A DNA stretch of 21,040 nt from assembly GCA_030531025.1 (NCBI GenBank), contig JAUMTV010000060.1:1-21040 (forward strand), written 5' to 3'. Made by a program: the position numbers and the translations under genes. How positions within the stretch are numbered: position 1 is the first letter of the stretch; the number at the start of each line of letters is the position of its first letter. Under the pieces are notes generated by a model. The model worked only from the letters and a program-made list of their open reading frames with translations. It was not told the origin of the DNA and searched no databases. This DNA comes from Turicibacter sp. GTDB taxonomy: Bacteria > Bacillota > Bacilli > MOL361 > Turicibacteraceae. Of the stretch, positions 1 to 7,532 are shown piece by piece.

Positions 1-75
1 CAAAGATCCTATTTATGAGTTTTTTTATGTGTCGCACTTAATATTACAATCTGTCCATCGTAAAAAACTTTTAAG

Positions 76-117
76 CCCTACTAATGGAGGAAACATGCTT
101 CGTATAGTAGGTGACCC
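76..117 (+). repeat. Hairpin repeat unit 1 (GGAGGA-bulge, GTGACCC-flank family)
   Basis: A 42-bp unit starting CCCTACT and ending GTGACCC. The outer stem is CTACT (78-82) with AGTAG (106-110). The inner stem is ATGC (95-98) with GTAT (102-105), including one G.T pair, and closes a TTC triloop. A one-sided bulge holds ATGGAGGAAAC. It is preceded by the tail of a palindrome-family element (GTAAAAAACTTTTAAG, about 60-75) and followed by the linker CTGAACTATAGTCTGCCTT, the same order as in the composite at 8430-8586. Confidence 0.8.
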
Positions 118-141
118 CTGAACTATAGTCTGCCTTGAACT

Positions 142-183
142 CCCTACCAGTGGAGGAAACATGCTTAGCATGGTAGGTGACCC
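142..183 (+). repeat. Hairpin repeat unit 2 (same family)
   Basis: A 42-bp unit in direct orientation to unit 1, 24 bp further on. The outer stem is CTACC (144-148) with GGTAG (172-176). The inner stem is CATGC with GCATG around a TTA triloop. The bulge contains GTGGAGGAAA and the 3' flank is GTGACCC. Relative to unit 1 the fifth outer pair changes from T-A to C-G and the inner stem loses its G.T pair, so both changes preserve pairing. Confidence 0.8.
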
Positions 184-257
184 ACGGCACAACTATCAAA
201 CATTTAGTGTATCGTGGTAAATGTAGATTTTATTTCTGTTTATATATAGATAAATAT

Positions 258-431
258 ATGAATTCATTTCAAGGGGTTGTTTATCAAGCAAAAATTAATC
301 GAATCACAGGAACAGTGAACGGTTATGATTACACGATAGATTCTTTATCGCAACAAGAATTAATTTCACTTTATAAAAAACAAAATTTTAAAGTGAAAAA
401 TGGAACTGAAGTTATTAAAGAATTAAATTAA
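258..431 (+). CDS. Small hypothetical protein (57 aa), doubtful
   Basis: I do not recognise this ORF. The frame is open from 177, but that upstream start lies inside the hairpin repeat and is implausible. The first ATG outside the repeat is at 258 and gives 57 residues, polar and lysine/asparagine-rich in the second half, with no membrane segment, signal peptide or cysteine motif. No convincing Shine-Dalgarno sequence precedes the ATG (the upstream stretch is TATATATAGATAAATAT). In its favour, a strong terminator hairpin begins 7 nt after the stop codon. It may be a small orphan gene or the tail of a gene whose 5' part was replaced by the repeat insertions. Confidence 0.35.
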   Translation: MNSFQGVVYQAKINRITGTVNGYDYTIDSLSQQELISLYKKQNFKVKNGTEVIKELN

Positions 432-438
432 AACAAAC

Positions 439-474
439 GAAAAAGAGAAACGACTGAAAACGTTTCTCTTTTTC
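439..474. terminator. Bidirectional rho-independent terminator
   Basis: AAAAAGAGAAACG (440-452) pairs perfectly with CGTTTCTCTTTTT (461-473) around an 8-nt loop. It has T-rich tails on both strands. It closes the small ORF on the plus strand and could also stop transcripts of the minus-strand ppx gene. Confidence 0.85.
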
Positions 475-477
475 ATA

Positions 478-535
478 TATAAGTCCAGATAAATTTTCTT
501 CAAAGATGAACTATAGATTGCCTTAATCAGTCAAT
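478..535 (+). repeat. Partial palindrome-family repeat plus linker
   Basis: ATATAAGTCCAGATAAATTT from about 478 matches the left arm of the perfect palindrome at 7480-7532 and the element at 8541-8586. The right arm is missing. Instead the sequence runs into GAACTATAGATTGCCTT, a variant of the linker next to hairpin unit 1 (GAACTATAGTCTGCCTT). It looks like a degraded or rearranged composite element in the 3' region of ppx. Confidence 0.6.
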
Positions 536-572
536 GACATTAGTCATTTAGCTTGTAAATAGCTCTTAATAA

Positions 573-2042
573 TTATAACTGGCTAATGATTAATTGACGA
601 TGAAATGCTTCTTCATATGAAGTGGATAAATGAGTAATTTTATCTACATAAAGGTTAGGGATAGAGTGAGAAAATTGAAGATCAATCGTATCATCATTAA
701 CTTCAAGAGCATTGAATTCTTGGTTTAAAGCTATTAAATAACTTGCTAGTTGAAGAATGAGTGAGTATTGTCTACACTTCATCAAATCTTCGTCTGTTAA
801 GAGATTAGCATGTTCAGTTTTAATATTGAAACGATCTAAAAACTTAATCGCATAAGCAGCCATGAGTTGTTCTTTTGGTTCAATCCCATTAATTTGAAGA
901 TTCATTAGTAAATGAAAGGTATGCTTATTAATATTTTGAGCAGAGATTACTTGACCGATTTGATGAAGTTTACTAATGACTTTTAAGACATTTAAAGAAG
1001 ATGAATCTTTTATTCCTAGCTGATTAGCAATAGTCAACGTTGATTGTTTTAGGCGATCGTTATGATGTTCATCTAACTTAAAGTGGATAAGTAAATTGCA
1101 AAGTGAATAATCTAAAACAGAATGAGTCGGAAGTTGGAGGTGTTTAAAAAGCAGTCCTTGACGAATTCCGTATCGATTAATCACAAGTTCTTTAGAATCG
1201 ATATAATTCATGAGTGATCGAACCGTCATTAAACAACCTAAAACAATATCAGCACGTTCCTTCGTCATTCCCTTAATAGTTAGACGATCTTTTAACGGTA
1301 ACGGTGCGAGTAAATCATAGACCATTTTAATATTTTTATCTGTTAGTTTATATTGATGTTGAAGTTTAACTGTATCACCTTGAGATTGACGATAGATTTT
1401 ACTAATCATTCGAATTGTTCCACCGATTCCGACAATTGGTAAATGAATCGCTTCTTTTAACCAAGAAATATTTTGATAAGAAGATTCGATGAACTGGTTG
1501 AAATTCTCTTCTTTTTGTTTACTGATTTCGGTTCCTAAATTAAATTGTTTGCTAGTGGCAATGGCGCCTAGTGGAAGGCTGATGGCATTCATTAATTTTT
1601 TATTCTTAACAAGGACAATCTCCATGCTTGATCCACCGATATCAATTTGAAGATAATCAGAAAGATCTATTGTATGCAGTGTCGCTAGATAGCCGTAATA
1701 TGCTTCGGTTTCTCCGGGAAGAAGTTCAACATGAATTTGAAGTTGTTGCTTAATATTAGCTAGCAGCTGTTTTGAGTTTTTAAGTCGGCGAGTTGCCTCT
1801 GTTGCAATTCCTAAAATTTGATCGACATGATAATAGTCACTTAAATGTTTAAAATAGCTTAAAATATCAAGTAATTTTTTGCTACCTTCTTCATTTAACG
1901 TTTGGTTATCAGTTAAAAACTGACTAATACGAAATGGGATTTTTTCTTCTCGAATAATATCGTAGTAAAGATCAGAATATAGTGTTGCGATTAAAACTTT
2001 AATCGAGTTTGATCCCATATCAATGATGCTCAACCTTTTCAA
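573..2042 (-). CDS. ppx: Exopolyphosphatase, Ppx/GppA family
   Basis: A cytoplasmic phosphatase expected to release orthophosphate from polyphosphate, or to act on pppGpp as GppA does. At 489 aa it is near the long Ppx type, with an N-terminal actin-like fold and a helical HD-like C-terminal part. Visible motifs are the phosphate loop DMGSNSIK (8-15), ATEATR (80-85), GETEA (110-114, containing the family's catalytic glutamate), DIGGSSMEI (134-142) and a later GIGGTIRM. The TTG start at 2042 is supported by AAAGGTG (2051-2057 on the complement) 8 nt upstream. The gene is divergent from polyphosphate kinase, so synthesis and breakdown of polyphosphate are genetically paired. Ppx is more likely than strict GppA because of this neighbour, but sequence alone does not settle the substrate. 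Confidence 0.92.
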   Translation of the reverse strand: MKRLSIIDMGSNSIKVLIATLYSDLYYDIIREEKIPFRISQFLTDNQTLNEEGSKKLLDILSYFKHLSDYYHVDQILGIATEATRRLKNSKQLLANIKQQLQIHVELLPGETEAYYGYLATLHTIDLSDYLQIDIGGSSMEIVLVKNKKLMNAISLPLGAIATSKQFNLGTEISKQKEENFNQFIESSYQNISWLKEAIHLPIVGIGGTIRMISKIYRQSQGDTVKLQHQYKLTDKNIKMVYDLLAPLPLKDRLTIKGMTKERADIVLGCLMTVRSLMNYIDSKELVINRYGIRQGLLFKHLQLPTHSVLDYSLCNLLIHFKLDEHHNDRLKQSTLTIANQLGIKDSSSLNVLKVISKLHQIGQVISAQNINKHTFHLLMNLQINGIEPKEQLMAAYAIKFLDRFNIKTEHANLLTDEDLMKCRQYSLILQLASYLIALNQEFNALEVNDDTIDLQFSHSIPNLYVDKITHLSTSYEEAFHRQLIISQL

Positions 2043-2150
2043 TCAAATCACACCTTTATATTTTAAATTGTCAAAAAGAATCGTCGCTGTAATTCTTTCC
2101 TTACACCTGAGCCAATTTTAAATGTTGATTTCGTTTCTATTGCATACATA

Positions 2151-2223
2151 GCCAAATATATTTCACATTCTAAGCAACAGGCTTAGTAAATGAAGCTTTT
2201 TGGTAGAAAGGCTAACTATAGTC
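2151..2223 (+). repeat. 70-bp interspersed repeat, copy 1
   Basis: The 70 bases 2151-2220 align without gaps to 11911-11980 with about 58 identities, including ATATATTTCACATT, AACAGGCT and GTAGAAAGGCTA. A small stem AGCTTTT/AAAGGCT (with one G.T pair) forms near its 3' end. It ends in ACTATAGTC, the same linker seen beside the hairpin units and at 21032-21040. Confidence 0.7.
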
Positions 2224-2276
2224 GCGCTAAAAGTTTTTCAACTATGAAAAACTTATCGCTACTTATATATATAGTA
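2224..2276 (+). repeat. Palindrome-family hairpin
   Basis: AAGTTTTTC (2231-2239) pairs with GAAAAACTT (2246-2254) around AACTAT. The 3' end, AAAAACTTATC followed by ACTTATATA, matches the right arm of the perfect palindrome at 7508-7532. In the second copy of the adjacent 70-bp repeat (11911-11980) the corresponding GGCTACTTATATATA is continuous without this hairpin, as if the hairpin were a removable segment flanked by GCTA. Confidence 0.6.
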
Positions 2277-2446
2277 TAGCAAAGTTGCGCAGAATATTAG
2301 GAAAGACGAGCATGAATTTGATGAAATAAAAAAAGGATGAATGTTTTAAATAAAAATTAATAAAAATATAACATATAAGACATGATTTGCTCAGTGAAAT
2401 CCATTGAGTTAAAGAGATTGGGTATAAAAGAATAGGGAGATAAACT

Positions 2447-4531
2447 ATGAAATCATTTGATCAGCCACAATACTTTTTTAATCGCGAATTAAGTTTGTTA
2501 GAGTTTAATCAACGTGTGTTAGAACAAGGGAAAAATAAAGCAAATCCATTACTTGAACGTGCAAAATTTTTATCGATTGTGAGTTCAAATTTAGATGAAT
2601 TTTTTATGGTACGTATTGCGGGATTATATGATTTATGTCAAGCAGAGCTTAATTCATTAGATATCTCAGGGCGTACACCGATTCAGCGAATGAAAGAATC
2701 TTTATTTAAAACAAGAACACTTGTTTCAGATTTATATGAAACATATGATGGATTATTAGAGGAGTTAAAAGCTCACGGTATTGAATTAGTCAAGTATGAG
2801 CAACTAGATCAAAAAACAAAAGGTTATATGGATTATTATTATCAAACACAAATTTATCCGGTTTTAACTCCAATGGTCATTGATCAAGCCCGTCCGTTTC
2901 CTCTCATTTTAGATAAAACATTGAACATTGGGCTATTATTAGTTGGAAAGCAAGATCATGAACAAGTTTTTGCTACGATTCAAGTTCCGTCTGTTTTACC
3001 ACGACTTGTGCCTGTTCCGACTGAAACAGGTTCTGCTCACATGTTACTTGAAGACTTAATTAAACCAAAGCTACCTGAGCTATTTAGTAGTCATGACGTT
3101 TTACATAGTTGTTGTTACCGAATTACAAAAAATGCAGCGATGCATGTGGATGAAGAAGAAGCGGAAGATTTATTAGAAACGATTGAAGAGTCACTGAAAC
3201 AACGAAAATGGGGCGAAGTTATTCGACTTGAAATTGAGTCACAAGCTCCAAGAGAAGTGGTTGCTATTTTAGAAGAAGAGTTAGAAGTTGAGGATGAATA
3301 TACGTTTCGCGTTCATGGTCCAGTTGATTTAACCTTTTTATCAAAGTTAGCGAACATGGAGGGATATGAGGAATTAAAATTCAAACGCATGATTCCAAAT
3401 TCGATTTTAGAATTAAAAGAGCGATCTATTTTTGATGTATTAAAAGAAAAAGATGTGCTATTTCATCATCCATTTCAATCATTTGATCCGATTGTTAAAA
3501 TGGTTCAACAAGCAGCAGATGATCCGAAAGTTTTAGCCATTAAGCAGACACTATATCGTGTTAGTGGAAATTCTCCAATTGTTGAAGCTTTAGCACGCGC
3601 TGCTGAGAATGGAAAACAAGTGACGGTTTTAGTGGAGTTAAAAGCCCGATTTGATGAAGAAAATAACATTCATTGGGCACGTAAACTTGAAAAATCCGGA
3701 TGCCATGTCATTTATGGAGTCATTGGGTTAAAAACACATTGTAAAATTTTATTGATTGTTCGTAAAGAAAAGGATGGATTAAGACGCTATATTCATTTTG
3801 GAACAGGTAACTATAATGATGTGACAGCTAATTTTTATACTGATATGGGGATTTTAACATCGGATCATCAGTTTGGAGAAGATGCTTCTACTTTATTTAA
3901 TATGTTATCTGGTTATGCTTCAGCGGATAAGATGAAAAAATTAACGATTGCCCCACACAAATTGCGTCTGAAATTTGAAACGTTAATTGATCGAGAAATT
4001 AAACATGCGAAAGCAGGGAAAAAGGCACATATCATTGCAAAGATGAACGGATTGTATGATAAACAGCTCATTATGAAGTTATATGAGGCTTCGGCTGCAG
4101 GTGTCAAAATCGAATTAATTGTACGAGGAGTTTGTTGCTTACGTCCAGAGCTTAAAGGGGTTAGTGATAATATTACAGTCCGAAGTATTGTAGGACGATT
4201 TTTAGAGCATAGTCGTATCTATTATTTTTATAATGCTGGTGATGAAGAAATTTATATTTCAAGTGCTGACTGGATGTATCGTAATTTAAGTAAGCGCGTA
4301 GAAACGATGGGGATTGTTGAAAATCAGGTTATCAAAGAGAAGATTAAACAAATTTTAGAGATTTACTTAAACGATAATACGAATGCCTATGAACTTCAAG
4401 CAGATGGAAGTTATATTCCAGTTGCCTCACATAATCCAATCATTAATGCTCAATTAGAAATGTGGCATGTGATGAAAGACGAATCAAATAAAATCAAAAT
4501 TTGTGAAGTTCTGATGCCTATTTTGAGATGA
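2447..4531 (+). CDS. ppk: Polyphosphate kinase 1
   Basis: Reversibly transfers the terminal phosphate of ATP onto polyphosphate chains. At 694 aa it is of normal PPK1 length, with N-terminal, head and two C-terminal phospholipase-D-like domains. The N-terminal NRELSLLEFNQRVL (13-26) and SNLDEFFMVR are family signatures. The expected catalytic histidines are visible: H431 in LKTHCK, the probable phosphohistidine, and H588 in EHSRIYYF, matching the spacing of the E. coli pair H435/H592. The region GTGNYNDVTANFYTD is also typical. The ATG at 2447 has AGGGAG 7 nt upstream. It is divergent from ppx and followed within about 40 nt by a strong terminator, so it is probably transcribed alone. Nothing looks degraded. 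Confidence 0.97.
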   Translation: MKSFDQPQYFFNRELSLLEFNQRVLEQGKNKANPLLERAKFLSIVSSNLDEFFMVRIAGLYDLCQAELNSLDISGRTPIQRMKESLFKTRTLVSDLYETYDGLLEELKAHGIELVKYEQLDQKTKGYMDYYYQTQIYPVLTPMVIDQARPFPLILDKTLNIGLLLVGKQDHEQVFATIQVPSVLPRLVPVPTETGSAHMLLEDLIKPKLPELFSSHDVLHSCCYRITKNAAMHVDEEEAEDLLETIEESLKQRKWGEVIRLEIESQAPREVVAILEEELEVEDEYTFRVHGPVDLTFLSKLANMEGYEELKFKRMIPNSILELKERSIFDVLKEKDVLFHHPFQSFDPIVKMVQQAADDPKVLAIKQTLYRVSGNSPIVEALARAAENGKQVTVLVELKARFDEENNIHWARKLEKSGCHVIYGVIGLKTHCKILLIVRKEKDGLRRYIHFGTGNYNDVTANFYTDMGILTSDHQFGEDASTLFNMLSGYASADKMKKLTIAPHKLRLKFETLIDREIKHAKAGKKAHIIAKMNGLYDKQLIMKLYEASAAGVKIELIVRGVCCLRPELKGVSDNITVRSIVGRFLEHSRIYYFYNAGDEEIYISSADWMYRNLSKRVETMGIVENQVIKEKIKQILEIYLNDNTNAYELQADGSYIPVASHNPIINAQLEMWHVMKDESNKIKICEVLMPILR

Positions 4532-4540
4532 CTAATTAAT

Positions 4541-4558
4541 GTTAAAGACAGCTTTAAC
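4541..4558 (+). other. Small hairpin after ppk
   Basis: GTTAAAG (4541-4547) pairs with CTTTAAC (4552-4558) around ACAG, 9 nt after the ppk stop and upstream of the main terminator. It has no T-tract and could be an mRNA 3' end stabiliser. Confidence 0.4.
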
Positions 4559-4572
4559 TGTAATAGTATAAT

Positions 4573-4611
4573 AAAAAACATCGATTTAGTTAGCGTGAAT
4601 CGATGTTTTTT
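4573..4611. terminator. Bidirectional terminator after ppk
   Basis: AAAAAACATCGATT (4573-4586) pairs perfectly with AATCGATGTTTTTT (4598-4611) around an 11-nt loop. The six terminal T residues follow the GC-containing part of the stem, so it works on both strands and separates ppk from the next cassette. Confidence 0.9.
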
Positions 4612-4621
4612 GGCGTTCATA

Positions 4622-4650
4622 TTACACGTCTTTTTGAATACAGTGATAAT
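4622..4650 (+). promoter_or_regulatory. Probable sigma-A promoter of the J-domain/HNH-like cassette
   Basis: TTACAC (4622-4627), a 17-bp spacer and GATAAT (4645-4650). Transcription would start near 4657, next to an ATG at 4659 that has no leader. This supports translation from the downstream TTG at 4677, which has its own ribosome site. Confidence 0.5.
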
Positions 4651-4676
4651 AGAATACAATGAAATGGGGGATTATT

Positions 4677-5159
4677 TTGGATTGGTTAAATGTTAAAGGA
4701 CCAGATGAGCTAAGACAATTGGGGACATTTAATGAGGTTAGAAAGCAAATTAAAAATGATGGAGGAAAACATATTCATATCACTGGTCGCAGCTGGGAGG
4801 GGTTATGGGATTCTATTAATGAGTTTAAACAAAAACTTAAAATCTTAAAGATTGCTGGATATCACCCGGTAGAAGTGAATGTTGTGAAAGAAAAGACATC
4901 AGAAAAAAATTCTAGTGCTAGTAAGTACTTTACAAGCCTTGCAAACGAGTATATTTTTTATTTAACTGAATTAGACGGAGAATTACGTATGAATAAGCTT
5001 GGTATTAAAGGAACACATTTCAGTAATAAACGTAAAGCAAAGCTATGGCGAGACAAAATTTCTAAAATTATTCATCCAGATGTTTGTAATCATGAGAATG
5101 CAAGTGAGGCAATGGCTCAACTAAATGATTTATATAGTCAGATGGTTGGGAGGGATTAG
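4677..5159 (+). CDS. Protein with C-terminal J-domain-like helix pair
   Basis: A soluble 160-aa protein. The last 45 residues look like the core of a J domain: a basic helix (about 117-132), the HPD tripeptide at 133-135, then a helix with the pattern AMAQLNDLYSQM (145-156) that resembles helix III of DnaJ proteins. HPD is the Hsp70-stimulating motif, so interaction with DnaK is possible (inference). The N-terminal 110 residues are unrecognised. The TTG at 4677 is chosen because GGGGG (4666-4670) precedes it by 6 nt; an in-frame ATG at 4659 would add six residues but lies almost at the predicted transcription start. The stop codon is immediately followed by the next gene, with which it must be co-transcribed. 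It differs from typical DnaJ in having the J-like part at the C terminus. Confidence 0.7.
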   Translation: MDWLNVKGPDELRQLGTFNEVRKQIKNDGGKHIHITGRSWEGLWDSINEFKQKLKILKIAGYHPVEVNVVKEKTSEKNSSASKYFTSLANEYIFYLTELDGELRMNKLGIKGTHFSNKRKAKLWRDKISKIIHPDVCNHENASEAMAQLNDLYSQMVGRD

Positions 5160-5161
5160 TT

Positions 5162-5884
5162 ATTACTATAAAGAATGAGCTTATACCATACCGACAAGGA
5201 AAGGATTTAAACTATACTGAGCCAGTGCTTGAAGACCAAATTAGTCAAAAAGTGAAATCAGAATTACAAAGGGCATGGCGAGATAGTATCCTGATTGATG
5301 AAAAAGGGTGGATGTGGGTTAAGAAGAATAAGTTACATAGTATTTTACGAACTAGCAAACCAAATGCTCAGTTCTTAGTCATGAAACTATCGGATGAATT
5401 TAAATGTACTTTCAATGGTGAGTTATATATAAGAGGATATAAGGTTCTAGAATTATTAGCAAAGACAATAGAAGAGAATGGAGCAGGAAAAAAGGGATTG
5501 AACCTAGAAGCTTCGAAACAATTTTATGATGCAATTAATACGTGTGAAAGTGTTAAATTACAAAGATTACAATATGATTATACGTTAAATGAAGCACGCA
5601 AAAAGTTAAAGAAGAAACGTCGAACAAAATATAAAATTACACATGATGAATTAACAGGTGAAGCACTAGTAATCAGAAGTTGTGAATTCTCGCATATTCG
5701 TAGTCAAGCCATGTATCGTGAGATATCAGATCATATTGAAAATGGTTTAATAGTGAACAAAGAAACACATCGGTTAATTACCGAACGTGGAATTAATGAT
5801 GAAAATGAACTATTAGCACTTTGTAAAGAACAAGGATGGAAAACAGACTGGTACGAGCTCTATATCCAGAAATTTAATATGTAA
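5162..5884 (+). CDS. Protein with HNH-endonuclease-like core
   Basis: The frame is open from 5138, but the first ordinary start is a GTG at 5225 (219 aa) with no properly spaced ribosome site. The translation stays protein-like upstream, and GGGAGGG (5148-5154) lies 7 nt before an ATT at 5162, suggesting an ATT start coupled to the preceding gene (240 aa). The fallback start is 5225. Numbered from the GTG, the C-terminal part reads CEFSHI (153-158), ENGLIVNKETHRLI (172-185). The H157, N173, H182 spacing and the NGL-then-H pattern resemble the beta-beta-alpha HNH fold of HNH_2-type nucleases, so DNA or RNA cleavage is possible. A highly basic stretch (125-137) could bind nucleic acid. The family is not recognised with certainty. 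A tight terminator follows the stop. Confidence 0.65.
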   Translation: MTIKNELIPYRQGKDLNYTEPVLEDQISQKVKSELQRAWRDSILIDEKGWMWVKKNKLHSILRTSKPNAQFLVMKLSDEFKCTFNGELYIRGYKVLELLAKTIEENGAGKKGLNLEASKQFYDAINTCESVKLQRLQYDYTLNEARKKLKKKRRTKYKITHDELTGEALVIRSCEFSHIRSQAMYREISDHIENGLIVNKETHRLITERGINDENELLALCKEQGWKTDWYELYIQKFNM

Positions 5885-5914
5885 ATATTATCTTCTTCGG
5901 GAGATAATATTTTT
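5883..5914 (+). terminator. Terminator with UUCG tetraloop
   Basis: AAATATTATCT (5883-5893) pairs with AGATAATATTT (5902-5912). The top of the stem closes a C(UUCG)G tetraloop (5895-5900), an unusually stable loop, followed by a short T-run. It begins on the stop codon of the HNH-like gene and ends the cassette. Confidence 0.8.
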
Positions 5915-6053
5915 ATCTTATGTAACATTTAAAGAGTATATTGAAGTGTTACTGTTATGAACTGAAGTGAATATACTATTATTACTAAGGAAGATATTCA
6001 TAATATTTTTGTATAAAATAAGTAGATAATTTTTGGAATTATAAAGATGTACC

Positions 6054-6082
6054 TTACAGAATAATCTTCCATATGCTAGAAT
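6054..6082 (+). promoter_or_regulatory. Extended -10 promoter of the CNNM/CBS gene
   Basis: TTACAG (6054-6059), 17-bp spacer, TAGAAT (6077-6082) preceded by TGC, an extended -10. A second TATAAT occurs at 6095-6100 without a good -35. The ribosome site GAGGAGAG follows at about 6104. Confidence 0.55.
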
Positions 6083-6120
6083 AATCATAAATTTTATAAT
6101 ATAGAGGAGAGATAAAGTTT

Positions 6121-7434
6121 ATGGACCCCGAGCCGACTAGTTTAATTTCACAATTTATTTTGATTTTAGTATTAACCGCGTTAAATGCATTCTTTGCTTC
6201 AGCAGAGATGGCGATTGTCTCAGTCAATCGAAATCGAATTAAAATGTTAGCAGATGATGGAAATAAGAAAGCAGCCTTACTTGTTAATTTATTGGAAGAA
6301 CCGAATAAGTTTTTATCAACGATTCAAGTAGGGATTACGTTAGCAGGATTTTTCTCAAGTGCATCAGCAGCAACTGGAATTTCAGAAGTTGTAGGGCAAT
6401 ATTTATCCCAATTTGGAATTCCCTATGCACAATCCATTTCACTTGTAGTTATTACCTTGCTATTATCTTATTTTACGCTCGTTTTTGGGGAGTTAGTGCC
6501 AAAACGAATTGCCTTGCAAAAATCAGAACAGATTGCGATGTTATCGGTCAGACCGATTGTATTTGTTTCTAAATTAACGAAACCATTCGTTAAATTGTTA
6601 TCCTTATCAACTAATTTATTGCTGCGTATGCTAGGAATGAATGATTCTGATTTAGAGGAAAAAGTCTCGCGCGAAGAGATTAAATCACTTGTTGATGTAG
6701 GAGAAGAACACGGTGTCATTAATCAAATCGAGAAAGAAATGATTAATAGTATCTTTGACTTCGATGATAAGTTAGCTAAAGAAGTTATGACACCACGAAC
6801 TGAAGTCTACATGATTAATATCGAGCAACAGTTATCGATTGATGAATTATTAGAAGAGAATTATTCTCGTATTCCTGTTTATGAAGGTGATATTGATAAC
6901 ATCATAGGGATTTTATATCTTAAAGATTTTCTAAATGAAGCTTACAAAGTAGGATTTGAAAAGGTTGAAATTAGAAAACTGCTTCACGACCCTTCCTTTG
7001 TACCTGAATGTAAAAATATTGATCAATTATTTAAAGAGCTACAAAAGTCTAAAAAGCATTTGGCTGTTTTAATTGATGAGTATGGTGGATTTTCAGGAAT
7101 TGTTACTATTGAAGATCTCATTGAGGAAGTCATGGGGGATATTAATGACGAATACGATGAAGATGATCCTGTGATTCGAAAAGTAGATAATACAACTTAT
7201 ATTGTAAATGGATTAATTACGATTAAAGAACTTAATGATAGACTACACTTGAAACTTGATGAAGAAACAGATGACTATGATACATTAGGTGGATTCTTAA
7301 TTAATCAAATTGATTATATTCCAAGTGAAACAGAAGAATGCATGGTCGAACTTGAAGATGTCTTATTTAAAGTTGAAGGTGTGAAAGATAAACGAATTGA
7401 AAAAGTGAAAATTTGTATTAATAAGACTCAATAA
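6121..7434 (+). CDS. Hemolysin C/CorC-type CNNM-CBS membrane protein
   Basis: A 437-aa protein with the standard order of this family: an N-terminal CNNM (DUF21) membrane domain with about three to four hydrophobic segments (roughly 10-33, 60-85, 97-122 and 140-165, containing FGELVPKRIALQ), a paired CBS region beginning at VMTPRTEVYMINI and ending near IVTIEDLIEEVMGDI, and a C-terminal CorC_HlyC domain. Relatives are linked to magnesium or cobalt efflux and metal homeostasis; the hemolysin name is historical. The ATG at 6121 follows GAGGAGAG with about 9 nt spacing. It has its own promoter and a terminator 10 nt after the stop, so it is monocistronic. The substrate cannot be read from the sequence. 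Confidence 0.92.
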   Translation: MDPEPTSLISQFILILVLTALNAFFASAEMAIVSVNRNRIKMLADDGNKKAALLVNLLEEPNKFLSTIQVGITLAGFFSSASAATGISEVVGQYLSQFGIPYAQSISLVVITLLLSYFTLVFGELVPKRIALQKSEQIAMLSVRPIVFVSKLTKPFVKLLSLSTNLLLRMLGMNDSDLEEKVSREEIKSLVDVGEEHGVINQIEKEMINSIFDFDDKLAKEVMTPRTEVYMINIEQQLSIDELLEENYSRIPVYEGDIDNIIGILYLKDFLNEAYKVGFEKVEIRKLLHDPSFVPECKNIDQLFKELQKSKKHLAVLIDEYGGFSGIVTIEDLIEEVMGDINDEYDEDDPVIRKVDNTTYIVNGLITIKELNDRLHLKLDEETDDYDTLGGFLINQIDYIPSETEECMVELEDVLFKVEGVKDKRIEKVKICINKTQ

Positions 7435-7443
7435 ATAACTTAG

Positions 7444-7474
7444 AAGGCTGTATCAAAAGAGATACAGTCTTTTT
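7444..7474 (+). terminator. Terminator after the CNNM/CBS gene
   Basis: AAGGCTGTATC (7444-7454) pairs with GATACAGTCTT (7461-7471) around AAAAGA, with one G.T pair, and is followed by a T-run. Confidence 0.85.
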
Positions 7475-7479
7475 ATGAT

Positions 7480-7532
7480 ATATAAGTCCAGATAAGTTTT
7501 TTACATCGTAAAAAACTTATCTGGACTTATAT
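7480..7532. repeat. Perfect 53-bp palindrome
   Basis: Two perfectly complementary 25-bp arms (7480-7504 and 7508-7532) flank the trinucleotide ATC. The arms contain TATAAGTCCAGATAAG and CTTATCTGGACTTATA. Related half or imperfect copies occur near 60-75, 478-502, 2224-2276 and 8541-8586. It has no T-tract and lies between an existing terminator and the coding frame of the AAC(3)-like gene, whose first codons begin where the palindrome ends. Confidence 0.9.

Larger units (their letters stand above)
2043..2446. other. ppx-ppk divergent intergenic region with repeats
   Basis: This 404-bp gap has no credible gene. It carries a copy of the roughly 70-bp repeat (2151-2223) followed directly by a hairpin of the palindrome family (2231-2254). 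The remainder, about 2277-2430, is very AT-rich and presumably contains the ppk promoter. TATAAA at 2423-2428 lies too close to TTGAGT (2404-2409) to form a standard promoter pair, so no promoter is called. The ppk ribosome site is AGGGAG at 2434-2439. Confidence 0.7.

Noticed and set aside
84..97. GGAGGAAACATG in hairpin units 1 and 2 as ribosome site plus start codon
   Set aside because: The ATG is part of a variable stem and absent in units 3-5, and no conserved frame follows.
76..183. Two direct repeats separated by 24 bp, as the beginning of a CRISPR array
   Set aside because: Repeats differ in their stems, there are only two, and related units occur singly or inverted elsewhere. The pattern is a dispersed hairpin element.
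177..257. GTG start at 177 extending the small ORF to 84 aa
   Set aside because: The GTG is the invariant GTGACCC of hairpin unit 2, so it is unlikely to be a native start.
2404..2428. TTGAGT ... TATAAA as the ppk promoter
   Set aside because: The spacer is only 13 bp, too short for a standard sigma-A promoter.
4450..4659. Minus-strand frame of 69 codons across the ppk end
   Set aside because: It spans the bidirectional terminator and the end of ppk. It is a shadow frame.
7480..7532. Palindrome as terminator of the CNNM/CBS gene
   Set aside because: A proper terminator already lies at 7444-7474. The palindrome has no T-tract and has relatives elsewhere, so it is classed as a repeat.
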